Shown piece by piece: positions 8,851-17,459 of a DNA stretch of 64,000 nt (positions within the stretch are counted from its first letter, which is position 1; each line of letters begins with the position of its first letter). Below the pieces are notes generated by a model that had not been told where the DNA came from, made no database searches, and saw only the letters and a list, made by a program, of their open reading frames with translations. The stretch covers positions 682,001 to 746,000 of the forward strand of contig CAVTRO010000007.1 in NCBI GenBank assembly GCA_963737145.1. The letters run 5' to 3'. The position numbers were made by a program, and so were the translations under genes. This stretch comes from AP-15 sp963737145 (GTDB lineage: Bacteria > Pseudomonadota > Alphaproteobacteria > ATCC43930 > CGMCC-115725).

Positions 8851-9675
8851 CGTCCAGCACGCCGACGCCGCCGTCGATCTCGACCTCGACGACATCGCCC
8901 GGCTTCATCCACAAGGGCGGCTTGCGGTCAAAGCCGACCCCCTCCGGCGTACCGGTCGAGATCACGTCGCCTGCCACCAGCGGCGTCCAATCCGAGCAGT
9001 ACGAGATCAGGGTCGGGATGTCGAAGATCAGATCGTCGATCCCGGTGTGCTGGACCTCGCTCCCGTTGAGCCGCGTCATCAGATGGAGCCGCGTCGGGTC
9101 CGGGATCTCGTCGGCGGTGACGATCCACGGCCCAAAGCCGCCGGTCGCGTGGAAGTTCTTGCCGGCGGCGATCGAGTGCTTGAACTGGATGTGCCGGATC
9201 GAGCCGTCGTTGAAGCAGGTGTAGCCGAAGATGTGGCCCAGGGCGTCGGCTTTAGCGATGTGCCGGCCCGGCTTCCCGATGATGAGCGCCAATTCGCCCT
9301 CGTAGTCGAAATCGCCCGAGCTCTTGGGGCACACCATTGGCTGATTGTGCGCGACCAAGGTATTGACGAGCCGCAAGAAGACTGACGGGTTCTCCGGGCG
9401 CCGCCGGCCTCGGCGGCGTGGGCGCGATAATTGCGGCCGGCGCAGATGATCTTGTCCGGGTCGGTGATCGGCGGCAGCAGAGTGACTTGCGACAGCGCGA
9501 TATCCGGCGCTCCGCTCCTTACCTCGACTGCCGCGGCGCCTAACGCATCACCGGCGATCGCCGCGCGCAAGGTCGGATAATGATCGCCGAGCCGACGCCC
9601 CAGATCGAAGACACCGTTGCCGACGACGGCGCCGTAAGAGTTGCGCCCCGACGCCGCAAAGCTGACGAGCTTCAT
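8850..9675 (-). pseudogene. Fumarylacetoacetate hydrolase family gene, frameshifted and fused to IS66
   Basis: From ATG 9675 the frame reads MKLVSFAASGRNSYGAVVG through DPDKIICAGRNYRAHAAEAG. After a one-base shift near 9400 it resumes as NPSVFLRLVNTLVAHNQPM, DYEGELALIIGKPGRHI, FGYTCFNDGSIRHIQ, FGPWIVTADEIPDP and STGTPEGVGF. These are the metal and substrate motifs of the FAH fold (hydrolysis of C–C bonds in 2,4-dioxo acids or hydration of dienoates). Nearly the whole fold is present to EVEIDGGVGVL, where it passes in frame into IS66. The second frame could still give a 354-residue fusion from 9376. Confidence 0.75.
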
Positions 9676-9943
9676 TGATGATCCTCAATTTGGTGGCGGT
9701 ACTCGCCGTAATCATACCCTAAGCCGGCCAAGCCCCGCACGCGCTCGGTACGGCGTTGGCCGGCGTGGCGCCTGCGGTTTCTTTCGCGCAGACGACAAAG
9801 CGGATCGCCAGGGCGTGCCTTACCAGTTAGATTCATTCGTGCTCGTCGGACACGTCAACCAGAAGACCGGCCGGCAGCTACTCCCACGCCCGAGCCCCAC
9901 ACCACACCTACCCTTGACGCTGAACATCGTGAACTCCGGGATC
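9676..9943. other. Gap before the first hydrolase copy
   Basis: No gene can be supported. The sequence immediately left of 9944 has no counterpart next to the second copy at 62461, which marks the edge of the duplicated block. Confidence 0.4.
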
Positions 9944-11158
9944 GCAGCTGACGTTTGGGAAGAGGCGACACAATCATGCGTGCCCCACAAGATCGCCATG
10001 TCTTGCTGTGCCTCGCGGTCGCCGCCCTGGTGGGTGCTTTCGCCGCGGCCGACGGTCATCGCGCTTCAGCAGAGCCGCTCGCCGCGCAGGGTGACTTTGC
10101 TGGTTTGATCGACATTGGCGGTCGGCGCATCTACTTGGATTGCCGCGGTACGGGCAGCCCTACGGTCGTGCTCGAAGCCGGCTATCGAAGTTCCGCCAGG
10201 CTCTGGAGCGAGGACCTCCGTCAGGGAGAGGCGCCACGGACGGCGGTTCTCGCGGGCGTGGCCGGTTTCACACGAGTTTGCGCCTATGATCGACCGGGGA
10301 CCGTAGCCCCCCTCAAAGACGACGTCCGCCCAAGCCGCAGCGACCCGGTCCCCCAGCCGCGGACCGCCCTCGACGCGGTTGTCGACCTCCACACACTGCT
10401 GCGCGCGGCCGGCGTCCCGGGCCCCTACGTCCTCACCGGCCACTCGCTGGGCGGTTTATTCGTGCGGCTTTACGCCAGCACGTACCCTGGTGACGTTGTC
10501 GGGCTCATCCTCGTCGACCCCTATTCCGAAAGGCTGGAGACACTGTTGACACCCGAGCGGTGGGCGGCCCTGGTGCAGTTAAACGTTCGGTCAGGCAGTG
10601 ACACAGTGGAGCCTATCCCGAGCTACGGCGATCTCGAGACGATCGGATACGGCAAAGACAACGTCGTGATGCGCAAGGCGGCTGTGAGCACGCCGCTTCG
10701 TGCGATGCCTCTAGCAGTCCTTGCCCACGCGCGGCCGTTTGAGCTGCCCAGGGAGGCGGAGGGTTTCTCGTCCGATGCACTGGAGGCAGTCCTGCGTGCA
10801 GCTAACGAGGACCTGGCGACGCTCGTCCCGAACGCGCGCTTCTTCGTCGCCAAAGACAGCGGCCATAACATCCACCAAGATCAACCAGAGCTGGTGACCG
10901 AAGCGATCCGGCAGGTTGTCACGGGCGTTCGAGACCCAGCTACCTGGTATGATCTGGCATCTTGCTGTGCGAAATAACATGGCATCGGGGCGGCTCGAGC
11001 CCCCGCTGCGCGACCGGCGCGCCCTTTGTAACTCGCTCACCTCCGATCATACTGTTCGTTTCCGCCGCAGACACCTGGCGCGCTCGTCACTTGCGCTTGG
11101 CACCGCAGGCTTCGAGCTTCGCGGGAGCCGTCGTGATTCTGGCCGTCTAGCTCTGGTG
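9944..11158. repeat. 1,215-bp direct duplication, copy 1
   Basis: Aligns without gaps to 62461–63675 (constant offset 52,517); by eye about 27 substitutions, so close to 98% identity. It contains one whole gene and about 180 bp downstream of it. I see no transposase, inverted repeat or target duplication at its edges. Confidence 0.95.
9955..10977 (+). CDS. Secreted alpha/beta hydrolase (copy 1)
   Basis: The product is 340 residues from the first in-frame start, or 333 from the ATG at 9976 (MRAPQDRHVLLC). An N-terminal hydrophobic signal is followed by an Ala-rich cleavage region near ASAEPLAAQ. The fold motifs are LDCRGTGSPTVVLEAG, CAYDRPGT, GHSLGG (nucleophile elbow, Ser near residue 169), VDPYSERL and a late FFVAKDSGHNIHQDQP with the catalytic His. 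A secreted esterase-like role is likely; the substrate is unknown. A near-identical gene lies at 62472–63494. Differences include Thr/Ala before GHSLGG, and Asn/Asp after the late Gly-His (GHN here, GHD there). Confidence 0.85.
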   Translation: MGRGDTIMRAPQDRHVLLCLAVAALVGAFAAADGHRASAEPLAAQGDFAGLIDIGGRRIYLDCRGTGSPTVVLEAGYRSSARLWSEDLRQGEAPRTAVLAGVAGFTRVCAYDRPGTVAPLKDDVRPSRSDPVPQPRTALDAVVDLHTLLRAAGVPGPYVLTGHSLGGLFVRLYASTYPGDVVGLILVDPYSERLETLLTPERWAALVQLNVRSGSDTVEPIPSYGDLETIGYGKDNVVMRKAAVSTPLRAMPLAVLAHARPFELPREAEGFSSDALEAVLRAANEDLATLVPNARFFVAKDSGHNIHQDQPELVTEAIRQVVTGVRDPATWYDLASCCAK

Positions 11159-11189
11159 CTTTTACCTCCTCCACCGCTGAGAGACGGAT

Positions 11190-11243
11190 GGTTCGCAGAC
11201 TCGTCGCTGGAGGGAAGTGGATTCGAACCATCAGTACCGCGCG
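11190..11243 (-). repeat. T-arm-like dispersed repeat, copy 5
   Basis: GGTTCGCAGACTCGTCGCTGG, then GGATTCGAACCATCAG and TACCGCG. It begins 32 bases after the end of the 1,215-bp duplication and is absent from the corresponding place at the second copy. Confidence 0.75.
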
Positions 11244-11306
11244 ATAGGATCAAGACTTCGAGAGGGCTCGTGTCCGCTCTGCTTGACTCCCCACCCAACG
11301 TAAGCG

Positions 11307-11570
11307 TCAGCGAACGAGAAACTGGTGCCGTGCGGCGCCGGCTCCCTCCTGTGTGGATACCCGCGAGGTCGGGGCCGCATCGGCAATCAACCCGGCGGCG
11401 GAACTCACGCTCCAGTCCGGATGTCCTGCCGGGGCGGCGTTCCAGAACATGATCTTGTCGAAATAGATCGTCTGGGTCTCCGAGCGCCAGTCGCGGTAGA
11501 TGCCGAAGCGCGGCTGTACGTTGATGAAGGGCGCGCCGTTGCGGCGGGCGCCATAGTCGCGATCGGCCAT
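11307..11570 (-). pseudogene. Polysaccharide-lyase-like C-terminal remnant
   Basis: The frame reads GAPFINVQPRFGIYRDWRS then QTIYFDKIMFWNA. The pattern K/RxGIYRxW…QxIYFDxI is seen at the end of bacterial heparin-lyase-like polysaccharide lyases. The first Met is probably not the true start. Only the last strands of the fold remain, so this is a relic. The call rests on the motif alone. Confidence 0.4.
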
Positions 11571-11883
11571 CGGTCCCTGGTCGGTGCCGCAAATTGCGGA
11601 GCAAGAGAGATGAAGTTAATTGCGATTTGGATCGCTCGCATTTGGGATATTCGCAAAGGCGCCCCATCGGGCGCGGCGAAGCCGAGCTTGGGTTGCGGCT
11701 CATGGCTGTAAACTCGCTGCAAATAACAGCAAAAACAGCTAGGATGGTTCCAAGCCGGAACATTCGCGTAGGGCCGCTGCGACAAGTTTCGACAGCCCAC
11801 GTCTCGAATCCTTTGGACCGCCTTAGCTTATCCTGCTGTCCAAAAATCCGGAGCCGCCGCAGATATCGGCTGTGACCCGCTGT
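11571..11883. other. Gap without assigned genes
   Basis: About 310 bp of unassigned sequence between two gene remnants. I see no repeat copy or clear regulatory site. Confidence 0.3.
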
Positions 11884-11985
11884 GATGACAACGATTTATG
11901 TCTCCGGGCTTCCGCCTTTTGACCCGGCGACCGGCACGGTGATCGAAGCGCCCATCGAGCGGCAGACTAGAACGGCTGACGTGCA
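11884..11985 (+). pseudogene. RidA-family N-terminal remnant
   Basis: ATG 11884 opens TTIYVSGLPPFDPATGTVIE then APIERQT, the N-terminal strand and first turn of RidA (YjgF) family imine/enamine deaminases. The similarity ends after about 30 residues, 30 bases before the next gene. Promoter parts of that next gene may therefore derive from this fragment. Confidence 0.55.
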
Positions 11986-12014
11986 GGCGAGGACTCGACA
12001 CAGGGAGACGGACG

Positions 12015-12932
12015 ATGAAGGCAATCGTTGTGACGGAGCAGGCTGCGGGAACGGCCGGGATGAAGCTGGTGGAGCGGCCCGAGCCGCAGCCAGCGATAAA
12101 CGACGTCGTCGTTCAGATTCATGCGTCGGGATTCGTCCCGACTGAGATGGAGTGGCCCTCGACCTGGACCGATCGCCGCGACCGTGACCGAACACCGTCG
12201 ATCCCCGGCCACGAGCTTGCCGGAGTGGTCACTGTCCTCGGCTGGGGCACGACGGGACTGTCCGTAGGACAGCGGGTGTTCGGCCTCGCCGACTGGTATC
12301 GCGACGGCACCCTGGCGGAGTATGTAGCCATCGAGGCACGCAACCTCGCGCCGTTGCCGGGCGACGTCGACTTCACGGTGGGCGCGAGCCTGCCAATCTC
12401 CGGCCTCACCGCGTGGCAGGGACTGTTCCAGCTCGGCCACCTTCAGGCGGGGCAGAGCGTCCTCGCGCACGGCGCGGCAGGCGCAGTCGGGACGATGGTG
12501 ACGCAGCTCGCACGTGAGTTTGGCGCTTACGTCATCGGCACCGGACGCGCGGCCGACCGTCAGAAAGTGCTCGACTTCGGCGCGCAGGAGTTCGTTGACC
12601 TCGACAACGACGCGCTGGAAGACGTCGGTGGCATCGATCTGGTGTTCGATGTCATCGGCGGCGACATCCAGAAGCGGTCCGCAGGCTTGATTCGAGCTGG
12701 AGGAACACTGGTGTCCGTCGTCGGTCCGGCCGAGGCGCGGCCTGCCGACGGCTTGGCGGTCGACTTCGTTGTCGAGTCCGATCGTGCCCAACTGAGTGAG
12801 ATCGTCCGGCGGGTGCGGGACGGACGACTGCGGACGAACATCGGCAACGTCTCGACCCTCGACGATGCCGTCGCGGCCTTAAACCCGACCGAGCGACGCA
12901 GGGGGAAGACGGTCATCCGCGTTCGTCCGTGA
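12015..12932 (+). CDS. NADP-dependent quinone-oxidoreductase-like MDR enzyme
   Basis: The 305-residue product is a zinc-independent medium-chain dehydrogenase. The GroES-like domain (1–115) contains IPGHELAGVVTVLG and VGQRVFGL; the Rossmann domain contains LAHGAAGAVGTMVTQLA, the dinucleotide loop, then FDVIGGD and GGTLVSVVGP. Zinc ligands of alcohol dehydrogenases are absent, as expected for quinone oxidoreductases. CAGGGAGACGGACG precedes the ATG. It reduces quinones or enals with NAD(P)H, by family knowledge. A GC hairpin follows the stop. Confidence 0.85.
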   Translation: MKAIVVTEQAAGTAGMKLVERPEPQPAINDVVVQIHASGFVPTEMEWPSTWTDRRDRDRTPSIPGHELAGVVTVLGWGTTGLSVGQRVFGLADWYRDGTLAEYVAIEARNLAPLPGDVDFTVGASLPISGLTAWQGLFQLGHLQAGQSVLAHGAAGAVGTMVTQLAREFGAYVIGTGRAADRQKVLDFGAQEFVDLDNDALEDVGGIDLVFDVIGGDIQKRSAGLIRAGGTLVSVVGPAEARPADGLAVDFVVESDRAQLSEIVRRVRDGRLRTNIGNVSTLDDAVAALNPTERRRGKTVIRVRP

Positions 12933-12938
12933 GAGCTC

Positions 12939-12967
12939 GGGGAGGGCGAGCGGTTCGTGCCCTCCCC
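12939..12967 (+). terminator. GC-rich hairpin after the MDR gene
   Basis: GGGGAGGGC (12939–12947) pairs perfectly with GCCCTCCCC (12959–12967) 7 bases after the stop codon. No T tract follows, so termination efficiency is uncertain. Confidence 0.45.
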
Positions 12968-13159
12968 GTGGATTATCGTCGGCCGCCCCGACGCCGCCGC
13001 GTCGGCCTCGCCCTTCGGCGCTCATAGGCTTGCATTTTGCAAGAGTAGGGTCAGGGGTACTAGCATACCTCGTGCCACGGCCGCGTTTTTCGGTAACAAC
13101 CCCTGGATGGCCTTTCCCGCGCGCCTCAGAGGGGCGCGCAATGTGACCGGCGGCGACGC

Positions 13160-13295
13160 CGACCGAGGTCACCACGATGCCGATCAGGTCTTCGGCGGTC
13201 AGCTTCGACAGGATCTCGCCGTCGATATCGTCGTCGCGGAACGCCGATACAAAGCGCTGAAGTTCTAAGTCCTGCAGCCAGGCCGCAATGTCCAT
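13160..13295 (-). pseudogene. SAM-domain N-terminal remnant (adenylate cyclase type)
   Basis: ATG 13295 opens MDIAAWLQDLELQRFVSAF, then DDDIDGEILSKLTAEDLIG. This is the SAM domain that starts many rhizobial class III adenylate cyclases and TPR–cyclase proteins. The fold breaks off after helix 4 and runs into unrelated sequence; the cyclase domain is absent. Confidence 0.6.
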
Positions 13296-13387
13296 CGGGT
13301 GATCCTCGGCTCGGGGAAGCGGCGATCCCTCGTCGTTAGACGTCGATAGCGTCGGCTGTTCGGATCAGCCAGGCTCCGCTCGTTACC

Positions 13388-13640
13388 TCAGTTCTGGCAT
13401 GGGGTCGTGAGTTGCATCTCATTGGTGTCTACCACGAAGACCGCAAGAAGCTTGGCCGGCTTCGTCTCGCTGGCATTAGCGCTGACGCCATGGCGATCGC
13501 CGGGCATTTCGGAAAAACTCTGTCCGGCCTCGTAGGTCGTCACCGGTCCGTTGTTGACTTGACTGCGGATCGCCCCCTCGAGCACCGTCGCATAGATGAA
13601 AGCGGATTTCGGATGCGTGTGACACGGCGAATGACCGCTG
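13388..13640 (-). pseudogene. Cupin-domain C-terminal remnant
   Basis: The frame reads HSPCHTHPKSAFIYATVLEG, then SQVNNGPVTTYEAGQSFSE, MPGDRHGVSANAS and AKLLAVFVVD to a stop at 13388. The HTHP pair and the late His are cupin metal ligands. A start and the N-terminal signal part are missing. Confidence 0.6.
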
Positions 13641-13708
13641 TTCTCTGTGAGGGTTTCAGCCTAAGCCACGCAATCCGGTAGACTGTGCGACTGTCCGCGC
13701 GACCCAGC

Positions 13709-13810
13709 TCATGGAATTCCTCGGCGGCATCGCAGATTCGAGTACAGCCGGGAACACCGTCAGACTGCCGCCCGTGCTGTTCCAGCCCATCGCGGCGGAC
13801 GGACCACTAT
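13709..13810 (+). pseudogene. Possible NmrA/SDR-like internal fragment
   Basis: The frame MEFLGGIADSSTAGNTVRL, PPVLFQPIAADGPL resembles the segment before the C-terminal helix of NAD(P)H-binding SDR (NmrA-like) proteins, where LPPxLFQPxAADDVA is common. It ends at a stop at once. Weak call based on one motif. Confidence 0.3.
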
Positions 13811-14124
13811 AATCGGTTCCGCGAAATCGGCATCGTGCTGCGCTCGTGGCCCGGAGCAGCAATCGGCACGGCGGCCCCTTGGCTCCGCCCCGTGGCGATC
13901 GGCACGGCCGAGGCCGCCGAGCAGCTGGCCGCCAACGGGATCGGCATCCCGTTCTTCTAACGAGCAAATTTATCTCCAGGGTGTACTGATCAAAATCGAA
14001 GTGGATAGGCGCTCCAATTCCTGTGGGTGCGCGAACAAGCCGGAGCGGCTCCAAGGAATCCGCGCGCCGCGCCGGGAGGGCGAGAGTGATCGATCCGAGT
14101 GCGTCGGAAATGCCGAGCTCTCGC

Positions 14125-14195
14125 GCCGCGGTACTAGAAGTTCAAATCCATCTCCCTCCAGCGGCGAGTCTGCAAACCAGTGGTCCCCGAAGTCA
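14125..14195 (+). repeat. T-arm-like dispersed repeat, copy 6 (long form)
   Basis: GGTACTAGAAGTTCAAATCC, then TCTCCCTCCAGCGGCGAGTC. About 50 bp to its left (14079–14124, GAGAGTGATCGATCCGAGTG…) also match the sequence left of copy 20 at 41712, so these two share a longer unit. Confidence 0.75.
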
Positions 14196-14377
14196 AAACG
14201 GCGCGACGTGAAAAGGACTCGCGGCTTCCGAAACTCCGAAACGAATGGCAAAAGGCTTCAACCAAACCGTCGCGAGCCCGCGGTTACCTGAGCTCTTTTA
14301 CAAATGCCGTCGCCTCAGTGGATCGAACCCAGCGCCAGAATGCCGGGCAGCTACCCGGTTCATGGAATTGCAGGGCG

Positions 14378-14575
14378 TCAGATGGGGCGCCGCTTCGTCC
14401 CGGCCACGACCATATCAATCTCGCGGCTGCCGCATTTGGAACAGACCAACAGCTCGCGCCAGTCAGGAACCGTTGTCTCAGTTCCATACCGAGCAGCCAT
14501 TTCGCCCGGATCGGGTTCTACTCGGTGGCCGCAATCGCGGCACCAAACGATAAGGCGAACGGTCACGTCCGTCAA
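14378..14575 (-). CDS. Small zinc-ribbon-like conserved protein
   Basis: About 65 residues starting at TTG 14575 or GTG 14566: VRLIVWCRDCGHRVEPD, AARYGTETTVPDWRE, LVCSKCGSREIDMVV. Two CxxC pairs about 40 residues apart suggest a structural zinc site. Similar small proteins are common and uncharacterised in Hyphomicrobiales. The open frame extends far upstream, but that part is translation of a palindromic repeat and is not believed. The real N-terminus may have been lost. Confidence 0.5.
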   Translation of the reverse strand: MTDVTVRLIVWCRDCGHRVEPDPGEMAARYGTETTVPDWRELLVCSKCGSREIDMVVAGTKRRPI

Positions 14576-14704
14576 GCTGGTGGAGATTCGAGACTGAAGC
14601 TGAGGCGCTGCGGGTGCAGCGGCGTTGGCGGAAAGTGATCGGCGGGCGGGAGCGGTGGCAGTGAGGAACGCGATCGACGGCATGGCGGATTGTGCTGCGG
14701 CCGC

Positions 14705-14771
14705 AGTGCCGCTATCAAGCCCTGCGCCTTCGGCGCACCGCTGCGCGGCTGCGGGGCTTGACAGCGGCACT
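14705..14771. repeat. Long palindrome with nested hairpin
   Basis: AGTGCCGCTATCAAGCCC (14705–14722) pairs with GGGCTTGACAGCGGCACT (14754–14771) with one wobble. Inside, TGCGCCTTCGGCGCA forms a second perfect hairpin. This type of element is seen in rhizobial intergenic regions. Confidence 0.75.
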
Positions 14772-14832
14772 CCGGCCGAGCTTTTGGCATCCATGCCGTT
14801 CGACGGCGCAGTGGATCGCTTGGGATTGGCTA

Positions 14833-14950
14833 GGCCGCGCACGGGATCTGCCGGGGATCGGTGGCGGCGGCCGTAGCCAGTTCGGCCATGACCTCAACCT
14901 GCATGTAGCGGTGCTGCAGCTGCCACTCATCGTTTTGCTCGAGCAATACC
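14833..14950 (-). mobile_element. IS256-family transposase C-terminal fragment
   Basis: The frame reads VLLEQNDEWQLQHRYMQVE then VMAELATAATDP to a stop. LLLEQNDEW…RYM is the C-terminal signature of IS256 transposases. It is joined on its 5' side to a short-chain dehydrogenase fragment at about 14950. The other 350 residues are missing. Confidence 0.65.
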
Positions 14951-15133
14951 GGTGACATCGAGCAGTTCGAAGCGCGCTGAGGCGCCGATGCCCTCCGCCA
15001 CCTGCTGGCCTTCGTGTTCGAGCACGTCGGCGATTACCACCTTGGCGCCTTCACGCGCGAACATTCGCGCCGTAGCTGCGCCCATGCCGGACGCCGCGCC
15101 GGAAATTATGGCGACTTTATTGGCGAGCCTCAT
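14951..15133 (-). pseudogene. Short-chain dehydrogenase N-terminal fragment cut by IS256
   Basis: ATG 15133 (GAGGACAACC upstream) opens MRLANKVAIISGAASGMGAA, TARMFAREGAKVVIADV, the TGxxxGxG cofactor motif of SDR enzymes in the form SGAASGMG. After FELLDVTG (about 60 residues) the sequence becomes IS256. The catalytic Tyr/Lys half is gone. Confidence 0.75.
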
Positions 15134-15249
15134 TGGTTGTCCTCCTTTGGCTTAACGGGCGCTTTTCCAGCGTCGGCTTGCTCCTCAGTATGGGTAACAC
15201 CCAGAAGCTGTTGAGGGCTTCCTCGGGTATGACGGTGCCGGGCCGTGCA

Positions 15250-15323
15250 GAGTTTATTCCCCTCGCGCGCGAGGCTGGTAGCCGTGAGGGGTCGATTCCG
15301 CGCGTGCGAGGGGATAAAGACTC
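15250..15323. repeat. Imperfect inverted repeat
   Basis: GAGTTTATTCCCCTCGC (15250–15266) is nearly the reverse complement of GCGAGGGGATAAAGACTC (15306–15323). The 38-base centre is GC rich. No gene is adjacent within 40 bp on the left; it may be a REP-like element or the terminator of the minus-strand gene at 15366. Confidence 0.55.
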
Positions 15324-15365
15324 AGTCCGGTGGGGGTAAAAACTCGCGCCGATCTCCCCGCCGGC

Positions 15366-15944
15366 TCAAGGGCGGCGTACCACCCTTTCGATGCGCCGGT
15401 CGGGAATCAGCCACATCAGGGCCACCAGCAAGTAGATTGCGCCGGCGATCCGCGTATCGGCGAAGGCGGACAGGATGCCGGCGAGATAGAGCACCGGTGA
15501 AACCTTGCCTTTGAGGTCGCGGCCGATCGCTTGGGCCAGCGCCGAGTTCCGTCCGTGCGTGCGAAGGATCGCCAGTTGCATGCCTTGCCAGGCGAGCGCC
15601 GGCATCAGCAGCGCAATGCCATAGACGGCCGTCGGGACCGGGGCAAAATTGTTCTCCCCCATCCAGCCGGTGGCGAACGGAATGAGCGAAAGCCAGAATA
15701 GCAGGTGTATGTTAGCCCATAGCATCACGCCATCGACGTGCGGGACCAAGTGGAAGAAATGGTGGTGGTTGTTCCAGTAAATGGCTACGTAAACGAAACT
15801 GAGCACGTAGCTGAGGAAGATCGGCGTCACCGCCGCTAACGCGCTCAGGCTGGCATCGTGGGGCACCTTCAGCTCCAACACCATGATCGTAATGATGATT
15901 GCAATCACGCCATCGGTGAATGCAAGCAACCGGTCCTTTTCCAC
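15366..15944 (-). CDS. TMEM175-family potassium channel
   Basis: The product of about 193 residues starts at GTG 15944, which has AAGGGAGC at good spacing. The first helix carries DRLLAFTDGVIAIIITIMVL, the FS(T)D signature that lines the TMEM175 pore. About six hydrophobic segments follow, ending near YLLVALMWLIPDRR. Bacterial TMEM175 (DUF1211) proteins form weakly selective K+ channels in the inner membrane. The longer frame to 16022 lacks a ribosome site. It appears intact. Confidence 0.85.
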   Translation of the reverse strand: MEKDRLLAFTDGVIAIIITIMVLELKVPHDASLSALAAVTPIFLSYVLSFVYVAIYWNNHHHFFHLVPHVDGVMLWANIHLLFWLSLIPFATGWMGENNFAPVPTAVYGIALLMPALAWQGMQLAILRTHGRNSALAQAIGRDLKGKVSPVLYLAGILSAFADTRIAGAIYLLVALMWLIPDRRIERVVRRP

Positions 15945-16099
15945 CGCCCGCTCCCTTGCCGCCGCAAGCGCGCACCATGATGACGGACCAGGTTTCGATG
16001 GCAACAAGCGATAGGTCACCACCTCGGGCTACTTCGATGTCGGCCGCGACAATCGCGCGAGTTTTCGCGATGTTCTGGACCAGCAGCGGTATTCATTGC

Positions 16100-16163
16100 G
16101 CGCGGGACGGATGGTTCGAATCCGCTTTGCTCCAGCGCTGAGTCATGTGCGAACCTGGCTTCG
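16100..16163 (+). repeat. T-arm-like dispersed repeat, copy 7
   Basis: GGATGGTTCGAATCCGCTTT, then GCTCCAGCGCTGAGTC and GTGCGAACCTGGCTTC. It lies at the broken end of the hydrolase fragment to its right. Confidence 0.75.
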
Positions 16164-16169
16164 GGAGCC

Positions 16170-16330
16170 GGCGGAACCGCTGCTGGGCGGCAAAGCACCA
16201 ACGCAACCATCCCGCCCCAATCATGCCCGATCAGCACGACGGTTTTTTGGCGTTCGCGGCCTTGATCAGCGCCGCCACATCGTCCACAAGATGAGGCAGA
16301 GCGCAGTCTGCAACTTGCGCCGGCTGGCTG
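16170..16330 (-). pseudogene. Alpha/beta hydrolase (epoxide-hydrolase-like) fragment
   Basis: On the minus strand, LPHLVDDVAALIKAANAKK passes through a frameshift at an A run into VVLIGHDWGGMVALVL. The GHDWGG nucleophile elbow is that of epoxide hydrolases and haloalkane dehalogenases. Only about 50 residues survive, bounded by T-arm-like repeat copy 7. Confidence 0.6.
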
Positions 16331-16597
16331 GTGCGCTCGATGCCTCTTTGGCCGGGCTGATGGCCACCCGATTTCGCCCGACCCAGACCATGCCGACGGC
16401 CTTCACCCCGCTCGCCGATCGGAACGGCGCGGTCTCGCATCCGTTAGCCCCGTGGCGCCGACAACAATCCTAACCGAGGTCGTCTGCACTTGCCAAATTG
16501 TGCTATCCTTCGGTCGGGTTCGGGCAAACCCTAGTTCACCTTGCGTCTGGAGTAGCCGTAACCGGTTCGTAAATTCGGACCAAGCCAAGTCTTCGAG
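16331..16597. other. Gap before the HNH gene
   Basis: No gene is supported. The 100 bp before 16598 are AT-richer than the surroundings (for example TAACCGGTTCGTAAATTCGG) and may contain the promoter of the HNH gene; I cannot place −35/−10 boxes with confidence. Confidence 0.3.
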
Positions 16598-17459
16598 ATG
16601 AAAGCGCGTCGTTATTCGCCACACACAATTAAGGTCTTGTTTGGAGCCTCGGGGAACCAATGCGCCTTCCCCGGCTGTACCAATCCTGTCATCGCGCCCG
16701 GAACTTCTGTTTCTGACGCCTCCGTCGTCGCGCAGATTTGCCACATTTACGCGGCCTCCGATAATGGACCGCGGGGCAAACCTGGCCTCACCGCCGCCGA
16801 GCGCAATTCGCCGGACAATCTCATACTCATGTGCGGGCATCATCATCCGCTGGTCGATAAGCAATGCGAAACGTGTCCAGCGGACCTGCTGAAAGCGTGG
16901 AAAAAGACGCACGAGGCTAAGTTTCAGCAAGTGACGGCCGAGGCTCTAAAGCTGCAAGACTCGATGCAGCAAATGGGCTTCTTGCGAACCTATTCGGATC
17001 AGCAGATCGGGGCCGAAATCGAGGCAATCAGGCAAGGGCGATTCATCAATGGTTATCCCGCCGCCCAGAAGGCCGCCGAGTTGGCCGAACGGATAGAGCG
17101 GACGGAACTGGTAGGTGATTCAAACGAGCTTCGGGCAAAAGGCCTTGCCTGGTGTGCTCGGCTGCTTTGCCAGCCGGAAACTTTGGGCCGCGCCCGCGAG
17201 CTGCTGAAAAAATCAAAGACATTGGCCGAAACCGGCGAAGTGCGGCTTGCGGAAGCCTTCATTGTCGCGGCAGAGGACAAGGACGCCGCACTAGCTTTGT
17301 TGGCCCCTATTAATATGCCCGCGGCGCGATCCGCGGCGCTGCGCATCGTCACCAATAGCGAACAAGCGGCTGGAGCGATTGCTTGGGTCGAGAGAGCGGG
17401 TTTGACGCTCGAATTCATTCGATGCCGAAGGCAAGTTTTTCCACATCACGAACGAACTA

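Noticed and set aside
7692..14950. The two IS256 pieces (N-terminus at 7692–7886, C-terminus at 14833–14950) as ends of one element opened by a circle integration
   Set aside because: The order and strand would fit, but about 300 middle residues are missing and I cannot show that the pieces belong to the same IS subgroup.
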